Source: an uncultured Lachnospiraceae bacterium
GTDB taxonomy: Bacteria; Bacillota; Clostridia; Lachnospirales; Lachnospiraceae
DNA: 58,420 bases
Direction: 5' to 3'
Assembly (NCBI GenBank): GCA_937885345.1
Contig: CAKZZH010000061.1
Span: forward strand, 1 to 58,420
In this document: positions 43,054 through 50,841 of the stretch, one piece after another
Layout: every line of letters starts with the position of its first letter
Position numbering within the stretch: position 1 is the stretch's first letter
Program-made: the position numbers and the translations under genes
The notes under the pieces: generated by a model
What the model was told of the DNA's origin: nothing
The model's input: the letters and a program-made list of their open reading frames with translations, nothing else
The model's database searches: none

Positions 43054-44547
43054 ATGGAAAAATATATTCTTGCTTTGGATCAGGGAACCACGAGTTCCAG
43101 ATGCATAATCTACAACAAGAAGGGCGATATTATTTCAACGGCCCAGAAAGAATTTGAACAGATATATCCCAAGCCCGGCTGGATTGAGCACAACCCTCTT
43201 GAAATATGGTCTTCACAGCTGAGCGTAGCACTCGAGGCGATGCTTCTTGCGGGACTTAAAGCAAGTGATATTGATTCTATCGGAATCACCAATCAGAGAG
43301 AGACCACCATTGTGTGGGACAAGAATACAGGAAAGCCTGTATATAATGCGATTGTATGGCAGTGCCGCAGAACCTCGCAGCGAATAGATGCAATGAGGGA
43401 GGACGGAATGGTGGATATTGTCCGCGATAAATGCGGACTTATCGCGGATGCTTATTTTTCCGCATCAAAGATAGAATGGATCCTTGATAACGTGGAAGGT
43501 GCAAGGGAAAGAGCTGCCAAGGGTGAGCTTGCCTTCGGAACCGTTGATTCATGGCTTGTATGGAATCTTACGGGCGGACATATTCACGCAACCGATTATA
43601 CCAATGCATCAAGGACTATGCTTTTTGATATTCATGATCTTGAGTGGGACAAAGACCTTTTGGATTATTTCCACGTTCCCGAGAGCATGATGCCCACTGT
43701 GCTTCCCTCGAGTTTTATTTACGGATATACCGATGAGTCGATCCTCGGCGGTAAAATTCCCATCGCAGGCATCGCAGGAGACCAGCAGGCTGCGCTTTTC
43801 GGACAGTGCTGCTTCGAGCCAGGTGAGGCTAAAAATACATACGGAACAGGCTGCTTCCTTCTTATGAATACCGGAAGCAAGGCTATATCCTCGGATCATG
43901 GTCTTATAACTACGATAGCGGCAAATGCCGGTAAAGTCGAATATGCGCTTGAAGGCAGTGTATTTGTTGCAGGTGCGGCTGTTCAGTGGCTGAGAGATTC
44001 CATGAGAATGGTTAAAGGTGCGGCGCAGACGGAGGAATATGCCGACACTGTTTCAAGTACGCAGGGAGTATACGTTGTTCCCGCTTTTACCGGACTTGGC
44101 GCGCCTTACTGGAATCAGTATGCAAGAGGAATGGTCGTAGGCATTACCCGAGGCTGCAAAAAAGAGCATTTTATAAGGGCTACACTTGAGTCCATCGACT
44201 ACCAGGTGTGTGACGTGCTCAAGGTTATGAAGCTCGACTCGGGTATTGAACTGAGTTCTCTGAAGGTTGACGGCGGAGCGTGTGCGAATAATTTTCTTAT
44301 GAAGTTTCAGGCTGATATTCTGGGCGTTAATGTCCGTCGCCCCAAGATGATAGAGACTACATCCCTTGGAGCCGCATATCTTGCGGGACTTGCAACGGGA
44401 TATTGGAAGAACAAGGAAGAGATTAAGGATAACTGGAACCTTGGGCGTGAATTTGTGCCGGATATGAGCGAGGATGAGAGGGAAAGTCTGCTTAAGGGAT
44501 GGCACAGAGCGGTTAAGGCCGCGATCGCGTGGAGTGAGAGCGAGTAG
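43054..44547 (+). CDS. glpK: Glycerol kinase
   Basis: 497 residues from ATG 43054 (AAAGGAG site). It phosphorylates glycerol to glycerol-3-phosphate, feeding the dehydrogenase encoded upstream. LALDQGTTSSR (ATP site), GWIEHNP, ITNQRETT, WQCRRTS, GIAGDQQAALFGQ and the GAAYLAGLATGYW end motif are all present. In many Gram-positive kinases a His in a YHFYG-like loop before the AGDQQ motif is phosphorylated by HPr; here that stretch reads TDESILGGKIP without His, so this route of control seems absent. Confidence 0.96.
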   Translation: MEKYILALDQGTTSSRCIIYNKKGDIISTAQKEFEQIYPKPGWIEHNPLEIWSSQLSVALEAMLLAGLKASDIDSIGITNQRETTIVWDKNTGKPVYNAIVWQCRRTSQRIDAMREDGMVDIVRDKCGLIADAYFSASKIEWILDNVEGARERAAKGELAFGTVDSWLVWNLTGGHIHATDYTNASRTMLFDIHDLEWDKDLLDYFHVPESMMPTVLPSSFIYGYTDESILGGKIPIAGIAGDQQAALFGQCCFEPGEAKNTYGTGCFLLMNTGSKAISSDHGLITTIAANAGKVEYALEGSVFVAGAAVQWLRDSMRMVKGAAQTEEYADTVSSTQGVYVVPAFTGLGAPYWNQYARGMVVGITRGCKKEHFIRATLESIDYQVCDVLKVMKLDSGIELSSLKVDGGACANNFLMKFQADILGVNVRRPKMIETTSLGAAYLAGLATGYWKNKEEIKDNWNLGREFVPDMSEDERESLLKGWHRAVKAAIAWSESE

Positions 44548-44588
44548 GCTCGTTTGCTTGATTTTTTGAATATGTTAGGATATTATGG

Positions 44589-44618
44589 ATGAGTCGGCTG
44601 TTTTCGGCCGATTCATTT
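44589..44618 (+). terminator. Terminator-like hairpin after glpK
   Basis: 10-bp stem ATGAGTCGGC / GCCGATTCAT with an 8-nt loop, followed only by TTT. It ends close to the ribosome site GGGAGG of the next gene. It may end the glycerol operon partly, or modulate translation of the DUF4418 gene. Confidence 0.5.
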
Positions 44619-44634
44619 GGGAGGATGCAGTGGT

Positions 44635-45069
44635 ATGTCGGATAATAATGTAAAATACGAGAAGAAGCCCTTTAATGTGTTGCCTTTGGACATTCTGGAT
44701 ATTCTTCTTACAGTATATATGTTTATAAGCGTTTTGGTACTTTTTACTCCTTGCGGCGGTATAACAGGCGATCACCCCTGCCATACGGGCGGGCTTGTCG
44801 TTGCGATCGTATCGGCGGTAAATATGGTATTTGCACTTGTAAAAGTCATGATCAAATCTCTTGCCGTTAAGAGGATATTTGCAATATTAACCGCTATGAT
44901 CTCCGTGTTTATAATAATCGCGCCGGGTACTTTACTTCCGCTTTGCGAAGATCATTCAATGATCTGTATTACATCATTTAAGCCCGGTACAGTTGCCGTT
45001 GCGGCAATAACGCTTACTGTTGCTGTTATTGAGATTATAGTGACCGTGCTCAAAGAAAAAGGAAAATAA
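44635..45069 (+). CDS. DUF4418-like membrane protein
   Basis: 144 residues from ATG 44635. Four hydrophobic segments with Cys and His in the loops: FTPCGG...HPCHTGG after helix 1 and LPLCEDHSMICI before helix 4. This Cys/His layout with the CHTG motif recalls DUF4418, a family often found near metal or ABC transporter genes. Role unknown. greA starts 4 bp after it. Confidence 0.65.
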   Translation: MSDNNVKYEKKPFNVLPLDILDILLTVYMFISVLVLFTPCGGITGDHPCHTGGLVVAIVSAVNMVFALVKVMIKSLAVKRIFAILTAMISVFIIIAPGTLLPLCEDHSMICITSFKPGTVAVAAITLTVAVIEIIVTVLKEKGK

Positions 45070-45073
45070 TGCA

Positions 45074-45577
45074 ATGAATGATGAACTTACGCGGGATGAC
45101 ATCCGCAAAATGGAAGAAGAGATCGAATACAGAAAAGTCGAACTTCGTAAGGAACTTATCGCTCATGTAAAGGAAGCAAGAGCGCAGGGTGACTTGTCGG
45201 AGAATTTTGAATATTACGCGGCGAAGAGAGAGAAGAACTGTAATGAGAGCCGGATCAGATATCTTGAGAAAATGATCAAGACCGCCCGAATTATCGAGGA
45301 TAATTCAGGTGAAGACGAGGTTGGGATCGGCAATAAGGTTACTCTGTATTTTGAGGACGACGATGAGGAGGAAACCTTTAAGGTGGTAACGACCGTAAGA
45401 GGCAGCTCGCTTGAAGGTTATATCAGTAATGTATCTCCGATCGGCTCGGCAGTGCTCGGTCACAAGGTCGGCGACAGAGTTTACGTTGCCGTTAATGACA
45501 AGAACGGCTACTATGTCGTTATTCGTGCCATAGATAAGACTGCTATGGGTGATGAGGATGAACTTAAGAGTTTTTAG
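45074..45577 (+). CDS. greA: Transcription elongation factor GreA-type
   Basis: 167 residues: N-terminal coiled coil (1-80) whose tip has GDLSENFEYYAAK with the acidic pair that reaches into RNA polymerase, and the C-terminal FKBP-like domain with SPIGSAVLGHKVGD. GreA rescues stalled polymerase by stimulating transcript cleavage. It may be a second GreA copy, since the main greA of Firmicutes usually lies near lysS. The ApbE gene begins just after its stop. Confidence 0.9.
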   Translation: MNDELTRDDIRKMEEEIEYRKVELRKELIAHVKEARAQGDLSENFEYYAAKREKNCNESRIRYLEKMIKTARIIEDNSGEDEVGIGNKVTLYFEDDDEEETFKVVTTVRGSSLEGYISNVSPIGSAVLGHKVGDRVYVAVNDKNGYYVVIRAIDKTAMGDEDELKSF

Positions 45578-45590
45578 TCAAAAGCTTTAT

Positions 45591-46640
45591 ATGATAAAAC
45601 ATACGGCTGCTGCGGCAGCCGCTTTGTTTGTCGCCCTGATCGCAGGGACTCTCTTTACTTCCTGTACTTCGTTGCATTCCAATGATAATTACATTTCCGA
45701 TTCCGGATTCTATTTCGATACATACATTGATATTAAAATATCCACCGAGGGCGAATACGACGCCTCGGCACTTCTTGCCGAGTGCATGGATAAATGCGCC
45801 GAATATGAGGATATTTTATCGGCGTATAAGGAAGGCAGTGAACTGTTCGGATTAAACGCCGGTGAAGCCGAGAAAGCGGACAACGGTGGGTACGTGATCA
45901 GCAGGCCTCTTTATGAGTGCATATCTCTGGGGTTACAGTATGGTGAGATGACAGGCGGCGCCTTTGATATCAGCATATTTCCGGTGAGCTCTCTGTGGAT
46001 TTGGGATGCCGAAACGCCGGCGCTTCCGGATGATAAAGATATCAGGAAGGCGCTTGAGTATGTGGACTGTTCGAAAATCTCGGTCGGAAGCTCGGAGGAC
46101 GAGGGCGCAGCGGGCTTAGCGGACGGTTTGTTTTATGTGATGCTGCCGGATGGCATGAAGCTGGATCTCGGCGGAATAGCCAAAGGGTATATTTCGGGCA
46201 AACTTGCTGATTATCTTGAAGAATGCGGCGTTAAATCCGCTGTTATCAATCTTGGCGGAAATGTGCGTGCGATCGGAAGCAAGAACACAGGAGACGACTG
46301 GGTTATCGGGATTCAGAAGCCTTTTTCGGGCAGGGGCGAGGTCATCGAAAAGGAAAGCATAAGCGGATTAAGTGTTATTTCGTCCGGCGATTATGAAAGA
46401 TATTTTATTCTGGATGACAAGTTGTATTATCATATACTTGATCCTGATACAGGGTACTGCGTCAATACGGATGTGGATCAGATAACGATCGTCGGGACGG
46501 ATGATGTTCTTGGTGATGTGCTTGCATCGAGCGGAATGGTCCTCGGAGTGGAAAGGCTTATGGAAATCATTGAGTCAAACAGGCTTGATGTCAAAGTGAT
46601 CGTAACATATAATGACGCAAGCACGAAAAGGATTAACTAG
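45591..46640 (+). CDS. apbE: FAD:protein FMN transferase (ApbE), lipoprotein
   Basis: 349 residues from ATG 45591; earlier in-frame starts at 45549-45558 overlap greA and cannot be excluded. Signal peptide ending in LFTSC (Cys25), a lipobox. ApbE domain: FYFDTYIDIKI, GEMTGGAFDISIFPVSSLW, LDLGGIAKGYI (metal/FAD site), INLGGNVRAIG and HILDPDTGY. It cleaves FAD and links FMN through phosphoester to Thr/Ser in exported proteins. A fitting target with the SGAT motif is encoded at 55466. It heads a module with NusG-domain-II and Gx-transporter genes. Confidence 0.92.
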   Translation: MIKHTAAAAAALFVALIAGTLFTSCTSLHSNDNYISDSGFYFDTYIDIKISTEGEYDASALLAECMDKCAEYEDILSAYKEGSELFGLNAGEAEKADNGGYVISRPLYECISLGLQYGEMTGGAFDISIFPVSSLWIWDAETPALPDDKDIRKALEYVDCSKISVGSSEDEGAAGLADGLFYVMLPDGMKLDLGGIAKGYISGKLADYLEECGVKSAVINLGGNVRAIGSKNTGDDWVIGIQKPFSGRGEVIEKESISGLSVISSGDYERYFILDDKLYYHILDPDTGYCVNTDVDQITIVGTDDVLGDVLASSGMVLGVERLMEIIESNRLDVKVIVTYNDASTKRIN

Positions 46641-46662
46641 GGAATTATGCGAGGCATAGCGG

Positions 46663-47037
46663 ATGAAACTTTTTAAGAAAGCCGATATCGCGATCATAGG
46701 AGTTGTCATTGCCCTTACGGCAACTCTTATTGTGTTGTATTTAGGGGGCTTTAGGAATGTTTTGGCGCAGAACCTTACAATAAGCGTCGATGGTAAAATA
46801 TACGGCATATATCCTCTTGATGAAGACATGGAGATTAAGATCGGAGACAGCAATATTTGCACGATAAAAGACGGCAAGGTATCGATGACTTATGCCGATT
46901 GCCCGGATCAAAGCTGCATACACAGTATGTCAATAAGCCGCGCCGGAGAGAGCATAGTATGTCTTCCAAATAAAGTAGTCCTCAAAATAACCGGACAGAG
47001 CGGGGATGGTGAGGGGGTGGATGCGGTTGCAAGATAA
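46663..47037 (+). CDS. NusG domain II-containing membrane protein (EetA-like)
   Basis: 124 residues. One N-terminal membrane helix (about 7-28) and an extracytoplasmic beta domain of the NusG_II type with Cys-containing motif DCPDQSCIHSMSI and CLPNKVVL. Such proteins are found beside ApbE and Gx-transporter genes; as I recall, EetA of the Listeria flavin-based electron-transfer locus is of this type. The next gene overlaps its 3' end by 17 bp. Confidence 0.8.
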   Translation: MKLFKKADIAIIGVVIALTATLIVLYLGGFRNVLAQNLTISVDGKIYGIYPLDEDMEIKIGDSNICTIKDGKVSMTYADCPDQSCIHSMSISRAGESIVCLPNKVVLKITGQSGDGEGVDAVAR

Positions 47038-47548
47038 AATATCAAACGGTCCTGCCGCAAAGAAAGTTGCCTATATTGGTATTTTATCGGCGCTGGCAAT
47101 AATAATGGGATATCTTGAAGCGATAATCCCCTTTAATATCGGACTTCCCGGGATCAAACTGGGAATATGTAATATTGTGATACTTGTTGCTTTGTACAGA
47201 CTCGGACTGTCTGAGGCTTTCATTGTGTCGATCATCAGAGTTGTCGTGATAGCGCTTCTCTTCGGAAATGCCATGAGCATTCTGTACAGCGCAGCAGGAG
47301 CGGTCTTAAGTCTTCTTATTATGTGGTTTCTTAAGAAAAGCAACCGGTTCGGGATTATCGGTGTATCAGGCGCCGGTGGTACAGTGCATGGCATGGCGCA
47401 GGTAGCGATCGCGTATTTGATGACAAATGCATTTCCCATTATGTGGTATATGCCCATACTTATGATTGCGGGTCTTGTGACCGGAATCGTTATCGGGGCG
47501 GCGTCATATATTATAATGACGCGTATCCCCAAATTACAGGAGATCTGA
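47021..47548 (+). CDS. Gx transporter family protein (EetB-like)
   Basis: 175 residues from ATG 47021 (GAGG site; ATG 47006 is an alternative). Five or six hydrophobic segments; VAYIGILSALAIIMGYLE and GLPGIKLGICNIVIL are the motifs of the family once annotated as heptaprenyl diphosphate synthase component I. GGTVHGMAQV is a second conserved loop. Role unclear: possibly a flavin or quinone-precursor carrier. It overlaps the NusG_II gene, so the two are surely expressed together. Confidence 0.82.
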   Translation: MRLQDKISNGPAAKKVAYIGILSALAIIMGYLEAIIPFNIGLPGIKLGICNIVILVALYRLGLSEAFIVSIIRVVVIALLFGNAMSILYSAAGAVLSLLIMWFLKKSNRFGIIGVSGAGGTVHGMAQVAIAYLMTNAFPIMWYMPILMIAGLVTGIVIGAASYIIMTRIPKLQEI

Positions 47549-47568
47549 CTTGTGTATCGGAGAGTGTG

Positions 47569-48498
47569 ATGAATAAGATACATATTCATAAAATTAATAT
47601 GCTAAGGATACTGTCGCCGGTCGTTCTTATTTCGATCCTTATCTTTCAGAACCTTTATTTTACCGGATGCTTATCTGTGGGTGATGGTCAGGGAAAGTAT
47701 TTTATGATCGGTAATGAAGATGAAGTGGTTGAGTCAATTCGTGAAGGTCTTACGGCTCACTCAAAGAAGCTTACGATAACCTGCGAAGCGGAGCATTATA
47801 CCCTTGAAGATGTCAACGCGACTGTCAAAGTCTGGGTAAGCAAGGCGCTTGAATCCACCGATAACCCGGTTCAGGGCGATTACATCAGATATCAGTACGG
47901 AGGATATACGATCGATTCGGAGTATATCCGCTGCTCCGATGATGAAGACATTTATTCATATACCATCACGATAACTCCGACTTATTATACCTATGTGTGG
48001 GAAGAGGAAGAGGTTACGACTCTTTCAAATGCGCTTCTTGAAAGCTTTGGATTTGATGACGATACGACGGATTATGAGAAGTGCGTTCGTATTTATGATT
48101 ATATTTGTGATAATGTGTCCTATGATAAAGTTCATGCAAAGAATGAGTACAACCATACTCGTTCAACGGCATATTACGCGCTGAAATATCACAGCGCAAC
48201 CTGTCAGGGATATGCAGCCTTGTTGTACCGTCTTCTTAAAATGTGCGGTATCGATTGCCGCGTAGTCGGCGGAACGGCCGGAATAGGCGGAGCAGAGGAA
48301 GGCCATGTCTGGAATATAATATGTCTTGACGGAAAATACTATTATGCCGATTCCACATGGGACAGCTACAATAATAACAGGGACTGTTTCCTTAAAAGTC
48401 CGGCGGATTTTCCCAATCATAGTTTGGCAGAAGAATATGACAATGCTGATTTTTATGATAAATATACAATCTCGGAATCGTCTTATATAAATCCTTAA
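47569..48498 (+). CDS. Transglutaminase-like lipoprotein
   Basis: 309 residues from ATG 47569 (GGAG site). N-terminal helix ending in YFTGC (Cys34), a lipobox. Transglutaminase-like (protease-type) core with catalytic Cys in HSATCQGYAALLYRLL, His in EGHVWNII and Asp in YYADSTWD. Exported proteins of this type are often peptidases or amidases acting on the cell wall or surface proteins; the substrate is unknown. It ends the ApbE-NusG_II-Gx run, with a strong terminator 30 bp downstream. Confidence 0.85.
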   Translation: MNKIHIHKINMLRILSPVVLISILIFQNLYFTGCLSVGDGQGKYFMIGNEDEVVESIREGLTAHSKKLTITCEAEHYTLEDVNATVKVWVSKALESTDNPVQGDYIRYQYGGYTIDSEYIRCSDDEDIYSYTITITPTYYTYVWEEEEVTTLSNALLESFGFDDDTTDYEKCVRIYDYICDNVSYDKVHAKNEYNHTRSTAYYALKYHSATCQGYAALLYRLLKMCGIDCRVVGGTAGIGGAEEGHVWNIICLDGKYYYADSTWDSYNNNRDCFLKSPADFPNHSLAEEYDNADFYDKYTISESSYINP

Positions 48499-48527
48499 TC
48501 AACAACACGTATATTTATAGTGCTTAA

Positions 48528-48558
48528 AGGCGATGGCGAAGAGCTGTCGCTTTTTTTT
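48528..48558 (+). terminator. Intrinsic terminator before the iron operon
   Basis: 10-bp stem AGGCGATGGC / GCTGTCGCTT (three G-U pairs), GAAGA loop, T8 run. It separates the ApbE module from the FTR1 operon. Confidence 0.85.
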
Positions 48559-48567
48559 AAGTACCGG

Positions 48568-48596
48568 TTGACAAAGAACAATTTATGTGTTAAAAC
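48568..48596 (+). promoter_or_regulatory. Sigma-A promoter of the FTR1 iron operon
   Basis: TTGACA (48568-48573), 17-bp spacer, TAAAAC (48591-48596). The start site near 48603 is just in front of the iron-box-like operator. Confidence 0.65.
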
Positions 48597-48609
48597 TTTC
48601 ACAGTTAAT

Positions 48610-48629
48610 GTTAGGTATGGCTAACTCAA
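48610..48629. promoter_or_regulatory. DtxR/IdeR-type iron box before FTR1
   Basis: TTAGGTATGGCTAACTCAA (48611-48629) matches the 19-bp IdeR/DtxR consensus TWAGGTWAGSCTWACCTWA at 16 positions by my count. It contains GTTAG-N6-CTAAC (48610-48625), the same layout as the operator before the ZIP transporter at 24016. Its place just after the start site suits iron-dependent repression. Confidence 0.75.
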
Positions 48630-48668
48630 GTAAGATACATAATACTACTTGACATAAAAGGACAGGAC

Positions 48669-49982
48669 ATGAAGAGATTACATAAGATTCTTAGCGTTTT
48701 CGCTATTTTATTCATAATGACAGGTGCTGTGTTCGGAACCGTTCCCGCCAAGGCTGCGGACGGTGAGACCGAATATATTCCGACGTGGAAAGAATATAAG
48801 AAAGCAATGGGAATTACCGAGTCTACATGGAACCATCTTGTAGAGGGTATAGATCTTGTTCTTGATGCTTCTTATGAGCTTTATAAGCTTGGTGATGAGG
48901 CAAGCAAGGATGCGGCTTATGATGCGATCAATGATGCTTACTACGGATATTATGAGCTGATGGAAAGAGCGGTAATGAGCTACATTTCCGGAGCAAGAGT
49001 ATCGGAGGTTGAGCTTCAGTTTAAAATGTGTAAAATGGCAATCCAGAAAGATGACACTCTTGATGCGCTTGCCGCGGAAATACAGGAACTCAAAGATATC
49101 AATCATTATGATGCCAATGTTCTTGACGGCGTTGGAAATGAAGATACATCAAAAGGCGCCAATATCCTGGCATTTCTCGGAAGCTTCGGTATTCTCGTAA
49201 GAGAAGGCCTTGAGGCAATCCTTGTAATAAGTGCGATCATCGCATATCTTATTAAATCCGATAATGCAGATAAAAGACATGTTGTGTATATCGGCTGTGG
49301 CGTCGGTATAATCGCCAGCATTATACTCGCGGTTATCTTCAACCAGTTCAGAATCGCAAATACGGCTTCTCAGGAGATATTCGAAGGTGCTGCGGCTCTT
49401 CTTGCGGTTGTGGTTCTCTTCTTTACATGCAACTGGATGATTTCCAAAGCGGAGTCTGTAACTTGGAATAAATATATCGAGAGCAAGGTTCAGACATCGG
49501 CAAACGGCGGAAAGCTCTTTGCACTTGCTTTTACCGCATTCCTTGCTGTATTCAGAGAAGGAGCAGAGGTTGTGCTTTTCTTCCAGCCTTATTTTGCAAC
49601 GGATTCATCAATCGAAATAAAATATGTATTCTTCGGTATCGGAGCAGCGGTTGTCGTACTTGCGGTAATCTTTGTACTGATCAGATTCGTATCGGTAAAG
49701 TTACCGTTAAAGCCTTTCTTTATGGCAACCAGCATCCTTATGTCACTTATGGCTGTAGCCTTCCTTGGTTCCGGTATCAAGGAACTTATCGAGGGAGATA
49801 TCATTCCTGCACATGAGATACTTACAAATATAATTCCCTACAACAGCGTTCTTGATGTACTCGGAATATATCCGATAATTGAGACCTTGGTGCCCCAGCT
49901 TATTTTACTGGCGATATTCGTGGTTACGTTTATCATTCAGGCAAAGAAAAACAAGAAGTTGGCACTTGAAAGCAAGTCTTAG
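48669..49982 (+). CDS. FTR1-family iron permease
   Basis: 437 residues. Signal peptide (about 1-30), an extracytoplasmic helical domain (about 35-165) and seven hydrophobic segments. The two iron-binding REGxE motifs are seen as REGLE (178-182, helix 1) and REGAE (296-300, helix 4). FTR1 proteins move iron across the membrane, after oxidation or release from a periplasmic/surface carrier such as P19. It leads an operon with P19, DUF2318 and an ABC set, as in Campylobacter jejuni cj1658-cj1663. Confidence 0.93.
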   Translation: MKRLHKILSVFAILFIMTGAVFGTVPAKAADGETEYIPTWKEYKKAMGITESTWNHLVEGIDLVLDASYELYKLGDEASKDAAYDAINDAYYGYYELMERAVMSYISGARVSEVELQFKMCKMAIQKDDTLDALAAEIQELKDINHYDANVLDGVGNEDTSKGANILAFLGSFGILVREGLEAILVISAIIAYLIKSDNADKRHVVYIGCGVGIIASIILAVIFNQFRIANTASQEIFEGAAALLAVVVLFFTCNWMISKAESVTWNKYIESKVQTSANGGKLFALAFTAFLAVFREGAEVVLFFQPYFATDSSIEIKYVFFGIGAAVVVLAVIFVLIRFVSVKLPLKPFFMATSILMSLMAVAFLGSGIKELIEGDIIPAHEILTNIIPYNSVLDVLGIYPIIETLVPQLILLAIFVVTFIIQAKKNKKLALESKS

Positions 49983-50038
49983 ACAGGGAAACCTGATAAG
50001 AATATAATTTAAATCACATTACATTTTAGGAGGACAAT

Positions 50039-50668
50039 ATGAAATTAAGAAGAATTTCAGCATTGGTAGTTGCGGCTTCACTTGCAGTGGCAGCATTCGC
50101 AGGATGTACTAACACATCTTCATCTTCAACATCAGCATCAAGCTCTGCTTCAGATGCATCAGTATCTAAGGATTCAGCAGATTCACCCGATGATGTATCC
50201 GCATTTACCGAGTATCCCATCGGTGAGGATGTTCAGGTTGAGTGGATCAACGTTGCAGCTGTTTATTTTCAGCCTGTAGATCTTGAGCCTGCCGGACAGG
50301 GTCTTTCAAAGGAAGATGCTAACCTTCATATCGAGGCAGATATCTCTGCTCTTGAGAATGAGGTAGGTTTCGGTACAGGTGACTGGGTTCCTTACCTTAC
50401 AGTAGATTATGATATCATCGGTTCTGACGGTAATTCAGCTCTTAGCGGAACATTCATGGTAATGAACGCTGATGACGGCCCTCACTACGGCGCTAACATT
50501 AAGCTTGAGAAGGCTGATACATACACACTTAAGCTCACAATTCATCCTGCAACAGAGAACGGATATGTTCTTCACGTAGATGAGGAGACAGGTGTTAAGG
50601 GAAGATTCTGGGATTCACCCCTTGTTGTTACATTCGAGGGATGGGATTACGCTCCCCAGGAGTGGTAA
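50039..50668 (+). CDS. P19/Tp34-like iron-binding lipoprotein
   Basis: 209 residues. Lipobox AFAGC (Cys23), Ser-rich stalk (about 26-55), then an Ig-like beta domain of the P19 family: EYPIGEDVQVEWINVAAVYF, EADISALENEVGFGTGDWVPYL, FMVMNADDGPHYGANI and LTIHPATENGY. P19 binds copper and iron through Met, His and Asp/Glu; matching Met, His and Asp residues are present in MNADDGPHYG and IHP. It should hand iron to the FTR1 permease encoded just upstream. GGAGG before the ATG. The C-terminus ends in a Trp-rich strand. Confidence 0.92.
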   Translation: MKLRRISALVVAASLAVAAFAGCTNTSSSSTSASSSASDASVSKDSADSPDDVSAFTEYPIGEDVQVEWINVAAVYFQPVDLEPAGQGLSKEDANLHIEADISALENEVGFGTGDWVPYLTVDYDIIGSDGNSALSGTFMVMNADDGPHYGANIKLEKADTYTLKLTIHPATENGYVLHVDEETGVKGRFWDSPLVVTFEGWDYAPQEW

Positions 50669-50753
50669 GATCCGCTTCTTTAAAATGGTCTGATCATTGC
50701 TGATCATTTTGCAGCATTGATCGGATTGTATTTAAATATAATCAATATAATGT

Positions 50754-50776
50754 CAAGCCGTATATTATACGGCTTG
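50754..50776 (+). other. Hairpin between the P19-like and DUF2318 genes
   Basis: A perfect 10-bp inverted repeat CAAGCCGTAT / ATACGGCTTG with a 3-nt loop. It sits in the 173-bp gap after the P19-like gene, followed by GCATTTGTTG, so it has only a weak U-run. It may uncouple the highly used P19 mRNA from the downstream genes, by partial termination or by protecting a 3' end. Confidence 0.55.
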
Positions 50777-50841
50777 GCATTTGTTGCGATTATGCGATTT
50801 GATATTTTCGGGTATTTTACCCGGAATCGGAGACTAAAGAT

